Assembly (NCBI RefSeq): GCF_039555335.1
Contig: NC_092628.1
Location: forward strand, 97,282,536-97,346,535
Direction: 5' to 3'
DNA: 64,000 nucleotides
DNA from: Amphiura filiformis
Lineage: Eukaryota; Echinodermata; Ophiuroidea; Amphilepidida; Amphiuridae
Shown here: positions 12,618 through 26,300 of the stretch, in pieces
How positions within the stretch are numbered: the first letter of the stretch is position 1
How the letters are laid out: each line of letters begins with the position of its first letter
Position numbers and translations under genes: made by a program
Notes under the pieces: model-generated
The model's database searches: none
What the model saw: only the letters and a program-made list of their open reading frames with translations
What the model was told of the DNA's origin: nothing

Positions 12618-12869
12618 TTGGTTAAATAAAAATCCTTTGTTAATCTTTTTTGTTAATTATTTAAGTAAAATATGTGTAATAATTATAGTATATGTATAAC
12701 TATACAATGTATAATAATATATGACAATTATAGTATTTGCTGTTAGGAAAGTTTTGTGAAGGGTCCGGTGGTTATGTTTTGTATGTTTTCTTCCCCCACC
12801 GAACTCAAGTACAGGGAATAAACCATAGACAGTAACACCATGGCTGTCAAAAAAAAAAAAAAAAAAAAA

Positions 12870-14232
12870 TGTTTTAATCTCATAAATAAAATATATTTTT
12901 AATAAACAACATTATTACAATAAATAGATGAAAAATAATATTCAACTGTACCAAAACTGTCCCACAGTGCATTGCGATTTTGTAATCGCCGAAATCGCCC
13001 ATTCGCTTGTAAAGATATCTAAATTACATGACGTTACTGTCATCTTATCTCTTTCTTCCATGGATATCTTGAAAACATGATCACGATTTCAAAGAAAAAT
13101 TAAAACTTTGTGTCATCGAACACATTATACATAACGGTAAACGGAAAGGAAGACTTTGGTGCCTGATACGCTCTGTATGGTACTGTAACTGATTTTGAAA
13201 TATTATTTTATTACTCGACATCTATAGTATAATACTGTTGTAGCACATTTAATTTTTAAATCCATTTATCTGGTCGACGTAAGTTAATAATACATTATGA
13301 CCAACATGGCAGATAGCATATGGCTACGATGGCCTATTTAAGGTATTTGGTCACATACCGGAAATGACCCCTAAATGACCTTTGACCGCAATTCTGTGTA
13401 CAACTTTTAGACACTGGCTATAGACGATGCATGTGTGCAAGTGACCTCACGCTGCTAATATGAGGAAGGAGAAGCATTTTTAGTGAAAAACACGTTTTCG
13501 GCCATAATGACCTTGACATGACCTTTGCGCCAGCCATTTTCACGTGACATTAGGGGCACCCCCAATGGTCCTATATTAACCAAATTTGGTCAAAATTGAC
13601 AAAGGCATATGGTTACGATGGCTCATTATACGATTGATAGAAGAAAGAATCTGACAGAATAAGGACCTTAGCCAAACGCTATTTGGCTTAGGTAACAAGC
13701 TTAATAAAAGTCCGGGCGGACACACACTTGAGTCTTGTTGGGACCAGATACAAGCACATTGCTCAAGCCAAAACTTAAAAGGTCCCATTTTTATATCACC
13801 TGATGACATTGTGCCAAAAACTTTCTGCACCTGTAAAATATTCACAGCATTCCATTTGAGTGCAATTTTTAACCAATGCATTTGTTCCCGGGTATATATT
13901 TTTTGATACCAAATTGATCATCAACACAGATTATGATCATACAAGATCATCTTTTTGGACACCTTGTAATATCACAGGATGACAAACATGACGCCCTCCA
14001 TAAATAGCATGATGTAACCCCCGGGATATAACCACGAATCACAATTGTTCCATTTATAGTTAGGTCAAACGTCATCACAAATAGCGAAGTTCAATGTGGA
14101 AAAAGACACTATCTACATTTTGAATGAATATGAGGCTGATATCAGGGATCATGGTCCAATCGTGATGGAACAATCCAGTATATACCAGTTATAGCGTCGG
14201 TATTTTGTCGACTTTAGCGGGCAAATACGAAC
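12870..14232. other. Upstream region of the main gene
   Basis: No coding sequence was recognised. The word CATATGGCTACGATGGC near 13319 recurs in slightly altered form near 13606, so part of the stretch is an old repeat. The last 230 bases before the predicted start codon at 14233 would hold the promoter and 5' UTR if the first-exon call is right. No clear TATA box was seen. Confidence 0.4.
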
Positions 14233-14362
14233 ATGGCGAATAAACATCTAAACGATGAATTTCAATCAGAGGAGAAGATGGATGGAGAAGATGATGAAGA
14301 AAGCTGTCCGCCAGCAAAGAAACCAAGGGTATCCAAAGGAACCGGGGATGGACCTGACAAAA
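14233..14362 (+). CDS. Predicted first coding exon with nuclear-localisation-like motif
   Basis: ATG in good context (GAACATGGCG). The exon encodes 43 residues, rich in acidic and lysine residues, with PPAKKPRV resembling a classical basic nuclear localisation signal. It ends at a donor AAAA|GTGAGC in phase 1, which is exactly the phase required by the next exon at 23455. Assignment to the main gene rests on phase, strand and the lack of any other exon between; the intron would be 9.1 kb. It could instead belong to an unrelated transcript. Confidence 0.5.
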
Positions 14363-17300
14363 GTGAGCTTGCTATTGTTGCCAAAAGCCATTTGAAATTC
14401 GTGTCAGTTTGGTATCTAGGCTTACTGCAGCAAGAGTCCCATTCTTTTGTAACTCTAATATAAAATACATAGCCATAATGTACGATTGCCATCAAATTTT
14501 AATGACTCTGGACTCCAGAGTCTAACCACTTAAAATTGGCTTGACCGGTAATCGAGCGACCAGGGTTCATTTCAATCCCTGCTGAGTCCTGATTATTTCT
14601 CTCTCAAAATTTTCATACCGTAGAAACCCGTCTATAAGGAATAGAAGCGACTGTGATGATAGCATATTTCACGCTAGCGCCCTCCACAATATTATATCAT
14701 TATGGAATTTGAGCAAATCATTTACCGACACAAGCAGGTATACAATGTATTATTTTATCTTTATTTCGCATCTCACGAGCATAGCTCACTTGGCAAGGCA
14801 TAAGACTTTGGTTCTTTAGATCGGAAGATGGTGAGTTCGAGCCTCATCACGGTCACACAAACTTTTATAAACAAAATATTGTTCAAACTTTTTATTTATA
14901 TTTTCTTGCATTTTCTAAAGACTCCTTTCGTGATCATTTTTTTTTCATATTTAGTTTAATTTATTCTATTGTTTTTCTTTTATTGTTTCTTTTCTTTGTC
15001 TTTTTTTCTTGTTTAATTTTCTTTTTTCTTTATTTTTCTTTGATTCATATAATATTGGCAGGATAAGGAGAGGAGGGAACTAAAGACCCATTCAGTGATT
15101 TGCTCATCCGGACGATCGTAAAATCATCAAAATTCACCTTTGTCATTGTCATAGATGTGGTAACATAGCCTGCTAGTGGTTCAGCAGAAAACCGTGTGAC
15201 ACATAATATACATTTGGCTACATTTTATTATACGATAAATACGAATTTATTAAACATGGTAACAAATATTCTCTAGCAGATCGGTTATACGATGGAACTG
15301 GTAGGTATAGGCCTATTATAAATTCGGGATATTAAATATCTTCCTGACGAGACAGATCTGCGCATGTGGTCAAAGACGATTCCTTACTAGCCACAGACCG
15401 TCCGCTGGAATTAGTTGAATCGCTATGGCTGTTGGTCGGACCTCTCATCTCTCCACATCGATTGTGACCTATCCCCGACATTGCCCTTATGAACTCACAT
15501 CCTCCTGTTTTATTCCAATACGCTGGCGAAGTTACGTAATAATCGGATTAGCTACCATAGCAATAGGTGAAAACAATTTTTGAATATACCGCGTTATACC
15601 AGGGAGGTATATAAATAAATGGAGAATAATCACCAGAATTCTAATCTCTTAAGTGGAGATTATCCGATTACCTCTATTCATTGAGTCACCAAACTTGAAT
15701 GACTAGCCACTTCAGCCAAGCTATTGATCTCCACGATGGTTATGAGACTCTACCATGGTTCATTGATCGTCACTCCCAAAATTTCCTCATAGGAATTGAC
15801 CCTACATTGACCCGTACCGGAAGGCTTGTAAAAGAGACTGTATAATGACGTCAGCTAGTCAATTAGCTGTTCAAAGTCGCCAGTTTTGATAGCTTATAGT
15901 TTCAATGTATGATTGTGCGAAAACCCGATGAAATTTGGATGTTCTGTTCTCAAGTTATGAAACTGTTTTCAACACTAGTTGTGCCGTAACTTGACAAATA
16001 TACTTAGTTTTCATGTTCATATATTAAGCTTTTAAGGGGGTCTGAGGGAGTTCAAATATAGTGCAAATGAAAGCAAAACGTTTTTACCTTCCGATTGTGA
16101 AAAATTATGTTGGGCCAATTTGGGCCAATTGAGTTAAGAGCGAGTAAAATTTACCGGAAGTACTTCGAATTCAGCTAAAATCTTTTCATCATCATTAAAC
16201 TTCTCATTTTATAATAAATAATTATCAGTATTTAGGCCTAAATGATTATTAATATTATTAGGGGCTATCATTTTCTTTGGAGGGGGGTTCCAAATAGGCC
16301 TATACGGGGGGGGGGTCATAACTTTTGGAAAGAAAAATAGGGGTCATAGCCTAATTTAATTTTTCAAGAATCATGACCAAAATGTAGGGGGTCACAATAT
16401 GACCACAGATATAGGCCTACAGATAGGGTGTTTATTTTATTCAAAAGACTGATTTCAATGCATTTTTTGGCGAAAATGACATTTTGATATTAAATTCTCT
16501 GAAACATGAGCACTTTCCAATAAACATTATAAGTAACTGCATTTTGCACCCCATTGAAATAAATGACCAGTGAAACAGACTTAACAATGTAATCAGCTTA
16601 GCATAATCAATATCCCTGAAATTGCCTATTCAACAATAATTGGTCATAACCAACGTAGTACAAAAGATGCTTGGCTAGATCATTCTCCATTTATTTATAT
16701 ACCTCCATGCTGATACGTTCAGGCGGTACCTCTTCATTGAACCATATCATGCTGCACCTGTAAGATCTTTGAAAAGACCAGTATTGTATTCAATCTATGA
16801 TTGCAGACATACACAGTACAGGTGATGAGTGTAACCTGCTTGTAGCGCAGCGCGATATGTTCAAAATTGTTTTCACCTATTGCTATGGTAATTAATCCGA
16901 TTAATTACGCAACTTCACCAGCGTATAATGGCCGAATAAATTCTGACCATCACTTGGCTTGTTGGATTCGTCTATACTACAATTCGCTGTCGAAGTGACG
17001 TAATAATCGCAATAACTACCATCAAGCAGATTGCACTAATCACCCGCGTATGTCACCAAACATAGATTGAATACCACTCTTTTCATAAATACTAATCTTA
17101 CATGGCGAGTGATTAGCATTTCTTTGACAACTATGGTTTAATGCATAGGTGCCACGTGAACGATGAAGTGCAGGGCTATATATTCGAAATTGTATTCATC
17201 AAATGCTATGGTAGTTAATCCGATTAATTACGTCACATCGACAGCGAATAGCCTATAGTATGGGTTCAAGTGGAACAAAAAATAGTGTATGTCCATTGCT

Positions 17301-20300
17301 AGCTATGGTAATTAAAGGCCCTTTCAGTGATTTCACAGGAACATTAAAAAAATGGAAATTTGTCAGAGTTGCTTAGAAATAAAGAATAAGTCTACAGAAT
17401 TTCATTAAACCACTTTTCCCCTGAATACATCGACAAATTAGTCAAAAAACAGAAGTTTTAGAAAGGGTTTCTACTTCAACTCTGAGAAAATCGAGATTTT
17501 CGTACAGTGCGCCACCAATCGACTGGAAAAACTTCCTAGTCCAGTGTTTCTAACACGGGGAAGTAGAGTCTAAATTGATTTAAAACAGACGCTTTTAAGC
17601 TACAATTTTGTAGTAGAAAACAAAATAAGCAATTAAAGGTCACCGAGGCAAACTAACGGTCAATTCAAATATGAAAAACAGTTAAAATTGTGTATTTTGT
17701 TTAAAATAGTAGCTACTGATGTAATAAGTAGTAGAAACAATACGCAACGCGTGTTGGTACGTGGAGAGTGAGCTTCTTTCGATCTCGAGTCGGACTTTTG
17801 TACTGTCCAGAATCATGCAAATGCTTTATTTTGTCTAAAATACACGGCTTTCGACCGAACCACTAGTAGGCTATGTTAGCACATCTATGCCAATTACAAA
17901 GGTACCAAAATCTGAATTTTGATGATTTTTACGATCGTCCGGATGAGCAAATCACTGAATGGGCCTTTAATCATGTTAGTGTTTACATCACTACTTCGGT
18001 GAAGACAAGAGAAGTGTGCCTTCTCTACCAACGCCTGTGATATAACAGGTGCAAGCGAAACAAAATTGAATGACCAGAATAGTTTCCTTTGTCAGATGAA
18101 TTGATTGAAGTTTTGACGACACTCTATTCTTGATGGGACAATAGATTCAAATATGGAATAATTATTATTCCTCATCTATTTTTTTTATTGAAAAACTGCA
18201 ATTGTGGCAACAGAACAATATTTATTTTGATTTCATTTCAAGTAGAAACAAAATCGTGCTTAAGCCAAAAACGCACCCTACCTCAAGAATTGGGATGGCA
18301 CAAAGGTGCAACATAGGTTTTTATTGCAAAGACGAGGACAGACAAGTAGTTACAACACATCTGTCTAACCGTGGGTTTCGCTATTATTTAGAATAAATGC
18401 TTTTACTAGTTTCTATAAAACCACAAAATTACTAAAAAGAACTATACAAAAACTAAAAAAAAAAATATTAAAAAAAACGCACCTAAAATTAAAAGTAGAA
18501 AGGTAGATTTGAAGAAAGATAAAAAGAACATGTCAAAAAGTTAAAATTAAACGAGAATGAAAAAAAGCGGAACAGGTGCCCGGACCATGCTCTCTTCAGC
18601 ATGTCTTCAGTTCCAAAGTCTGACGCTCTATCAATTTAGCTATACGATCCTGATATACGAAACAGCGTTATTATGTCAATACAATTGATTGGTGTTACAA
18701 CATACTTAGATGGAATGCATAGCTACCCAGTGCCAGTATATATTTGCTCAAACTCCAAATACAACAAGCAACCAATTTTATTGAGGGCGTTTCTTAGGTA
18801 TATCCTTGTAGACGGGGTTTTACGGTATGTTAGTTTGCTCAAGCTCCAAACACGTCATTTAAATCATAATTTCTCGGGCTCGTATCGTTTATTTTCGACC
18901 CTCACATAATTTATATCAATTTGTGTCTCGCATTGTCTTACGCTCTGCTAGGGTGACGCATATAGACCGCCTCCTTCTTCATTATTTACATTTTAATGTT
19001 GTTAGTCTTTACTCAATATGCTGAAATAATAACTGTCAGGAAAAGTTTCATGTCCAGTTCAAGCCATAACAAGAAGGCAAAGTGAAAGTTTAACGTGGAG
19101 TTCTGTGCCTATGGGTCAATTAAGATTCGACAAGCACAACAAATTTGGCCGATTCTATTTAGGTGCAAGTTGGGACATGTGTAAACATTACAAATATGAA
19201 AACAAATCAGGTTTAAAAAAAATCATATTATAAGATCGTGCATTATGGCTTTACTACTAATATAATAAGACCCCGGGGGGCACTTCCATGACAGATATGC
19301 ATCATGTGCCTCGGGATAGACCCCCTTTTTCTACCTTTTCCTACCGATTACCCAATGACCCCTTTAAAAAATTCACGTGCTCAATGACCCCTTTTTCTAT
19401 TTCCTGCTATACCCAATGACCCCCTTTTAATTCCCAAATTTAGGTGGTATTTGTGTTCTCCTCCAGAAATAATGAGATTTTTCTCATTTCCAAGGTGGCC
19501 AAGTTGTTTTTACGCAGTTTGGCACTTATTTATGTGTACTTAATGATACTCTTTTGGCAATCCTGTACTCAATGACTCCCATTTTACTTTTTGTTACCCC
19601 AATGACCATCCTTTTTTCAAAGTTTCATACCGAATGACACCATTTTTATTCAGGTTGTGTACTGAATGACCCCATATTTTTGTAATTGTACATATGACCT
19701 GAATGCCCCCTACTTTTAACATGGCCGAGGCACATCCCTGCCATTTCAGATAGGGAGTGCCCCCCGGGAATAAGACACTGATATTTTGACTTCTAAGATT
19801 TGTACAATGGCGGTACACCAGTACCAGTGGGGTCTTAGGTTTGTACTAGGTGGTCTTAGGTTTGTAACAGGGTGTCTTGGGTTGAGGGTCTTAGTTTTGT
19901 ACTATAGGGTCTTAGGTTTGTACTATAGGGTTATGCTTGTACCAGAGGGTATCAGGTACGCAGGGCCTACTAGATGGTCTTAGGTTTGTACTAGGTGGTC
20001 TTAGATTTGTACTAGAGGGTCTTAGGTCTGTACTCGAAGGATGTAGGGGTGTACCAGGGGTTCTTAGATTTGTACTAGAGGGTACTTGATATTAAGTACG
20101 GAATATTTTTTTCACGAAGTGCCAAACATAGTCTGAAGGGTCTGCATAAACTGCACGGGTTAAATATTAAGTGGAGTATGATGTCGGCAGTGGTATCAAT
20201 TATCTTTTAATAGAAAATGTCTCAGGTATACCAGACGGTCTATGTTTGTAGTTTGTAGTTTGTTGGTGGGTCTTAGATTTGTACCAGGGGGTCTTAGGTT

Positions 20301-23300
20301 TGTATTTTTTTACGACATGCCATAACTGGGCATTAACAACAGAGACAAAAAAAATTAAACTGTTGATGAGGAAGCACCCAGAAAGCAGTTAACCTCCCTG
20401 CTGAAGCTGGCCTTTGATCTAATGGCTGGAATTTGGGCAGGAAGAGAATTCAGATTGAGAGATGCAGCAGCAGGAAGTCTATCCTCACTGGATTTGACGA
20501 AGGCTATAATGGTGGCATCAGATCTTGTGAGATGTCGTCAATGAAGATGATGAACAGGAGAGGACCTAGTATGGAGCCTTGAGGTACCCCAGCATTGATT
20601 CTTTTCAATCCAGACTCTCTCCCATTCAGGACGACTTTCAGTGATCTATCTTTGGGATAGTCCGTCAACCAAGCATGAAGAGTACCTGAAAACCCTAGTG
20701 CAGAAAGTTTCTCAAACAGACCAGAGTGCCACACACGGTCAAAAGCTCTGCTGCTGATGTCAAGGCCGACAACCCGTGCTTCGATCTTCTCTGTTGTTGA
20801 GTGAGTTGGCAAGACCTTGAGAGACATATGTCAAAGCATCTGATGTAGAGTGCCTAGCCCTAAAACCAAACTGCCGAGGGGAGATCAGATGATGTTGATC
20901 CAGGTGTTTCCACATTTTCTTGCTGACATGCTTCTCCATCACTTTTGACATAATATACAGCAGAGAGATGGGCATGCCGTTTCCAGATTGCGTTCTTGTA
21001 GCATAAGATGACATGCACATGTCCACTGGGCTGGCATGTAACCTTTGTCAAAACATAACTGAAAGAGGCAAACAATTGGAGTAGCAAGTTCAGGAGCCGC
21101 CATCTTCAGGACAAGAGCAAGAACGTCATCAGGGCCAGAAGCTGTGCTGATATCAAGCGTCAGCAACTTTTTTTAACTTTTTTTTTTTTTTAGACAGCTG
21201 TCTTTATTACAAGTTTCTTAATACATAGTACTGTCACTTAATCATAGTCATTTCAAGAGAGTTATAAGAGGATTGAAAAACAAGCAACAAAAATAAGGGA
21301 AAAGAGCAACAGAATGAGCGAATAGAACTAACTGCTGATTATTTTGTACTCAAATTGAGTAGAAAACAAAAAACAAACAATCAACAATAAGCTCCACCCG
21401 ACCCACCCCGCCGACCCCCTCCACCACACATTGAGCATGTTGAGCATATTCTACTTTCTTTACTATGGCTTAAAAATACACAGGAATGAAAAATTATATC
21501 ATAACATTAATAGTTGCCAGGATTGCCACTCATTATTAAACTTTTGTAACTTTAGGCTACATACTGCTTGGTATTTCAAAACATTATAATAACATTTAAG
21601 TTCCCTTTTAAAACATGTAAGTTTGGTCGTTTCTCTGTCATCTTTACTCTATACAAATGAAATTTTGCAATAGTCAAAATCAGTGTTAGAATTAAATCAT
21701 ATTTAGATCCAAAAAGAATTAACTGAGGGGTCATAGCTAGATCTATACTGATCTTGTCTTTTATCCAGTCTTTGAGATCTTCCCAAAAATTTCTAGAAAA
21801 AGGGCAATCCACAAAGAGATGCTTGATTGTTTCTGGATTTATCTTACAAAAAGTACATAAGTCATCATCACTTATGTTCATTTTTAACAACAATGTATTT
21901 GTGCCTATGATACTCTGATTAATTCTGTATTGAAACCATCTCAGTTTAATATCAGTGGAAAATTTGAAATTTAAGGTACATATTTTTTTCCAATCATCAT
22001 TCTCCATTCCAAATTCCATTTGCCACTTTGACTTACTCATTGTATTCTTCATCTTTGATTCAATAGAAATATCATAGAACATTTTGCACCCGGTTCGGTG
22101 CTTAAAAAGTAGTTCCATATTATACGGCTGAAAAGGGGAGGCTAGTTTGGAGCCTATAGTACCATTGTAATTAAAATTTGACTGAATTGCCCTAATAATA
22201 CCATTGTACTCTAAGAAATTGGTCTTCACTTTAAAAAATTTGGCTCCGCCTAAGGCAAACAGCAAAATTGTTATTTTGATTGTTTGGTGTGGCCTATTTT
22301 TGTTTCTTTCTTTTTCTTGCTATGTTTTTCTCCTTTTAACTATATGGGTCAGCATGCTTTTTAAATGTATGGGCCAGCATGCTTTTTATCCTGACATGTG
22401 CATTTTGCACTGTAACAGTCTGGACCAAAGATTTTCAATGGACCCAATCCTGTCCCTTACGGACTAACCTAGGTAAGCAAACAAACAAACAAACAATAGT
22501 TTGCAGATTTTCCTCAAATAAGGGGGTACTACACCCATTGCATTTTTTTTGCATTTTTCTTGCATTTTGTGAAGAAATGCTCCACTTTTCACTTCACAAC
22601 AAAAGCTTCACTTTTGTGATTTTGGTAACTATTTTATATTTATTTGTCCAATCCATCTCAACTAGGCAATCTAAATTGTACTCACCATTTACATCCCAAG
22701 GTATTTTAGTATATCCACCTCACACCTTTTTAATATAATCAAGTAAAAGACAAAATATCAAAATTAATGCCTCATTATGATATCACAGACTAGCTCACAT
22801 ATATTCAAAATGGATGCCTAAATTTGACCTGAACCAAGTGACCTATATATAACTTGACCTATGATGACCTATAGCCTTTTTAAATCTCTTTTCCTAACAA
22901 CACATTATAGAAGGTACATGGTATTAAATTGACTATACATCCATTGTGGAAGAGTTTATTTAATTTATTCAGTGTTATTTAGCATGCATTGCTGAATAAA
23001 TTTTCTATAGAATATAACAAAGGATTTAATGTATTTTATTCATGTAGTCTACTTGAATAGAATAAATTATGGTTTGTTATGAAACACACATCTGAGTTAC
23101 TAGGATACAGTAAACAGAAATATATAGGGCTAAAATGATTTACTAAAATGGTTTAAAAGCACTTTGCATGTAGAGATATTTTATAAGTTCAGGCGGTGAT
23201 GAACATATTTATGTACTTCATAAATTTGCAACAAATAAAAGAATGGTACTGATGAAAATCATGGTATTATACCCCCTTAAAGGGTACAAAATAGGTTAGA

Positions 23301-26300
23301 ATTGGCATCTCAATGATCTTTTGAAAATAGAGGATCTATGAATTTTTATAGATAAATGCTTCAGTAAACAATTTTACAAAGTATGTCAACTATGTTAAAA
23401 ATATATACTCTACTAATTACATGATTATTTGCATATGTTTTCCTTTTCATCCAGATAAATTGGAAGCTATCCTATCAATATCATTCAACATAGTCCCAAG
23501 GCAACCAAAAAGCATTGCTGATGATCAATCTGAAGACAACTGTGAAGATGACTCTGATTCAAACTCTGAAGGCGGCTCTAGTGAAATCTCTGAAAGCACA
23601 CCTTCAAAATGGCAAGAAATAGTGGACAAAAAATGGACACAAATTGAAGAATTGATGAAGGATATTGGATGTGATCAATGCACACTTCAGGATAAAAGTG
23701 TTTCTGAATCTGGTCTTTCATTGACGTTGTCATTGGTCTTTACTGAACTGGAAGGTCTTAATAAATTCAACGCTGCAGCTGGAGGAGTTGAACTACACTC
23801 TAGTTATACCAAGCGCAGAAATTTAACATATACTGGATGGCATCGGGGTGTGATTGAACCACCCCGCATCACTAACGTGCTAACTTATAAACAGTTAATG
23901 CAAAACAGACTGGAAGCCATCCTTTTCAGTGACAATTCAGAAGATGTACAGACCTGTAGAATAGATATCAATCATAATCATATAGCTAGTTTGAAACAGG
24001 CCGTTAAGTTCTTCCAGTGTGGTATGTTTATAAAACAAGTAAATGTGAGGTAGATGTTGGAAAATACACATTTGCAATTTGTTCAGAAGCCAAAATATGT
24101 GGCATGTAAAATATATATAAACATTTTTTCACATTAATACATACCTTATATCTCCTCTTTCTTGTCATAGAGCGTACTTTTGTCCCACAGGCAATAAGGT
24201 GTGTTTTGTTTGATGCAATATTTTTGTTGTTGTTGAGGAACTGGTTTCAAAATTGCAAAGACCTTACAACAATGTTTCTCTCAAGAATAAGAGTCTTTTA
24301 AGACTCCCATTCTTAAAATTAAAAAATACATATAAACACTGATGGCATTTGACCCACTTCATGTTTTGTTACAGAGGGATAGCAAGTGGGGTCAGTTTTG
24401 TATCAAAACTATTTACAGGGCCTCATCATCCGATCATTTGGTTTAGTCCCTTAAGGAATGAGCGTTTTGACAGTATTTTTTGTGGGACATGAGAGCACAT
24501 CAGACATATCGAATTTTATTCTGAATACGTAGAATGTCTTTCTGATATCAAATAATTTTCATTTTTTGAAATTCACGATATAATACAAATTTTATGACAA
24601 ATTATTAAAATATGATATTTTTCACATTTTTGATATATAACAGTCCTCGAAGTAAATCTGACAAACCTAATGATATATTCTTAAAGTGTATGTAGCTGGG
24701 AGGAAAAGCCGACGATCAATTGAAAATTTTGACCTTTCATATTGAAGATATGGATTTTTTCCCAAAAAGACCTAATTTTTTTGTGTTTTGGTGACCAAAT
24801 TCCATATCTTCAATACGAAAGGTCAAAATTTTCAATTGATCGTCGGCTTTTCATCCCACCTACATACACTTAGATTTATAAAGAGTACTGTTATATATCA
24901 AAATGTAAATTTTAATCATTTGCCATAAAATGTGTATTACATTGCTAATTAAAAAAAATCAAAATTATTTGATATCAGAAGGACATTCTTCAGATTCAGA
25001 ATGCAATTCGATATGTCTGATGTGCTCTAATGTCCCACAATAAATACTGTCCAAACGCTCATACCCCATCCCTTAATAGCAACAGCATATACTTTTGTTT
25101 TAGACCTAAAATCAAATTCAAATACTGTCCAAACGTTCATACCCCATCCCTTAATAGCAACAGCATATACTTTTGTTTTTAGACCTAAAATCAAATTCAA
25201 ATGCACTGTAATAAATTACATACTTTTTGTGTTCATTATACTTAATAGTTGAAAGTCCACTGAGATTACGAGATGATCTTCCAGAAGAAGCCAGACAAGA
25301 AGAGATCAACTGGAACATGTTGGCGTTTGCTAAGCAAGACAATTCGCACAAGGTGCAGGAATGTCTTGATCTCGGAGCAGATGTGAACTACTATGGTGGC
25401 CCAATTGTAAGGAGTAAATCATTCCTCCCAATTTAAGGATTCATAAAAAGTATAGATTGACCTACCTACAACATACTGTTCTTAGGTTATAGTCAAAAAG
25501 GTCAAATCTGGGGGTATTCAGTTTTTTCATTGTATCTCTTTCAAAATTAGTAAATTTTCTAGTTGCAGAGATGCAGGTTTTGGGTAAAAAATGTCTCAAA
25601 AAGTGCAAATGTATTCATGACTAAATATCATTTATGTTAGCTTGTTCACACCAAATAATAGTTTATAGAGGGTGTCTGGAAACAAAAGGTGGATTTTATT
25701 TTCATCACAGTTTAATATGATGTATACAAAAGTATAAATGGGATTTTAATTGTTACAATACATTATTATTGCTTAATTCAATCAAACATGCTGGTGGTGC
25801 TGTCATTTATGTTACCATCATTTATGCTACCATGGTTTGTGTAGTGTACTTTCAACAAATAGAAAACTTATGCTTTGTTTGATAATAAGACACTTCACTC
25901 TTGTAAAAGAACCCATAAAAGGATATCTAACCTTGTCGCGAGTAATATTTATATCACATTGTGTACAGAGTTTGAAGTTTGAAGCACCAACATAATAAAA
26001 AGAGTACACAATATAATGAATAGATGATATTTTTCCAACACCGAAACAAGTCGGGTATCAATTTTATTCCTTAATATATAGAGTGATCGGTATCATCTTA
26101 TTATGAGAGATTGGTCAGTATTTTCTTTTCCATGTTATTATTACTTCTTTTTTTTTGAGATCAGGATCTCTGTCATCAGATTTTGTTCTCTCTGTCATTT
26201 ACATCACCATTTATTTAGGAGTGTATCTAAATAAAATATTGAAAGTGACACATGTCATATAGCAATACAAACATTTCCTGAAGCACTTACTAATTTATCC

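Larger units (their letters stand above)
5880..12869 (+). mobile_element. L1/Tx1-like LINE, nearly full length, inactive
   Basis: Order: ORF1 remnant (5939-6431), an inter-ORF region with three 250-bp tandem repeats, ORF2 with AP endonuclease, reverse transcriptase and a C-terminal CCHC-type knuckle (7616-12617), a short AT-rich 3' UTR with an AATAAA near 12818, and a 21-A tail at 12849-12869. This order and the poly(A) tail fit the L1/Tx1 group. The 5' boundary is estimated. The element is interrupted by a CACTA-like insertion at 10286-11464. A second, 5'-truncated relative lies on the minus strand at 21180-22235. Confidence 0.85.
14617..18826. repeat. Large (4.2-kb) diverged inverted-repeat structure
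   Basis: The left arm starts ACCGTAGAAACCCGTCTATA at 14617; the right arm ends with the inverted match GACGGGGTTTTACGGTA at 18826. Further paired words follow inward: GCCCTC and TTTGAGCAAAT near 14700 against GAGGGCG and ATTTGCTCAAA near 18745-18790, and a tRNA-like sequence in each arm. The arms are diverged. The interior is filled by at least three smaller inverted-repeat elements. It may be the remains of a large DNA transposon; no transposase was recognised. Confidence 0.55.
24022..25248. other. Intron holding a TTAA foldback element and its duplicated end
   Basis: Apart from the element at 24451-25076 and the tandem duplication at 25043-25200, there is a small hairpin around 24285-24320 (AGAGTCTTTTAAGACTC). 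Confidence 0.5.

Noticed and set aside
14775-14857. Functional tRNA-Gln gene
   Set aside because: A and B boxes are present but the acceptor stem does not pair and the region before the T arm is too long.
18202-18396. 64-residue frame inside the large inverted repeat
   Set aside because: No transposase or other motif could be identified; short AT-rich frame likely by chance.
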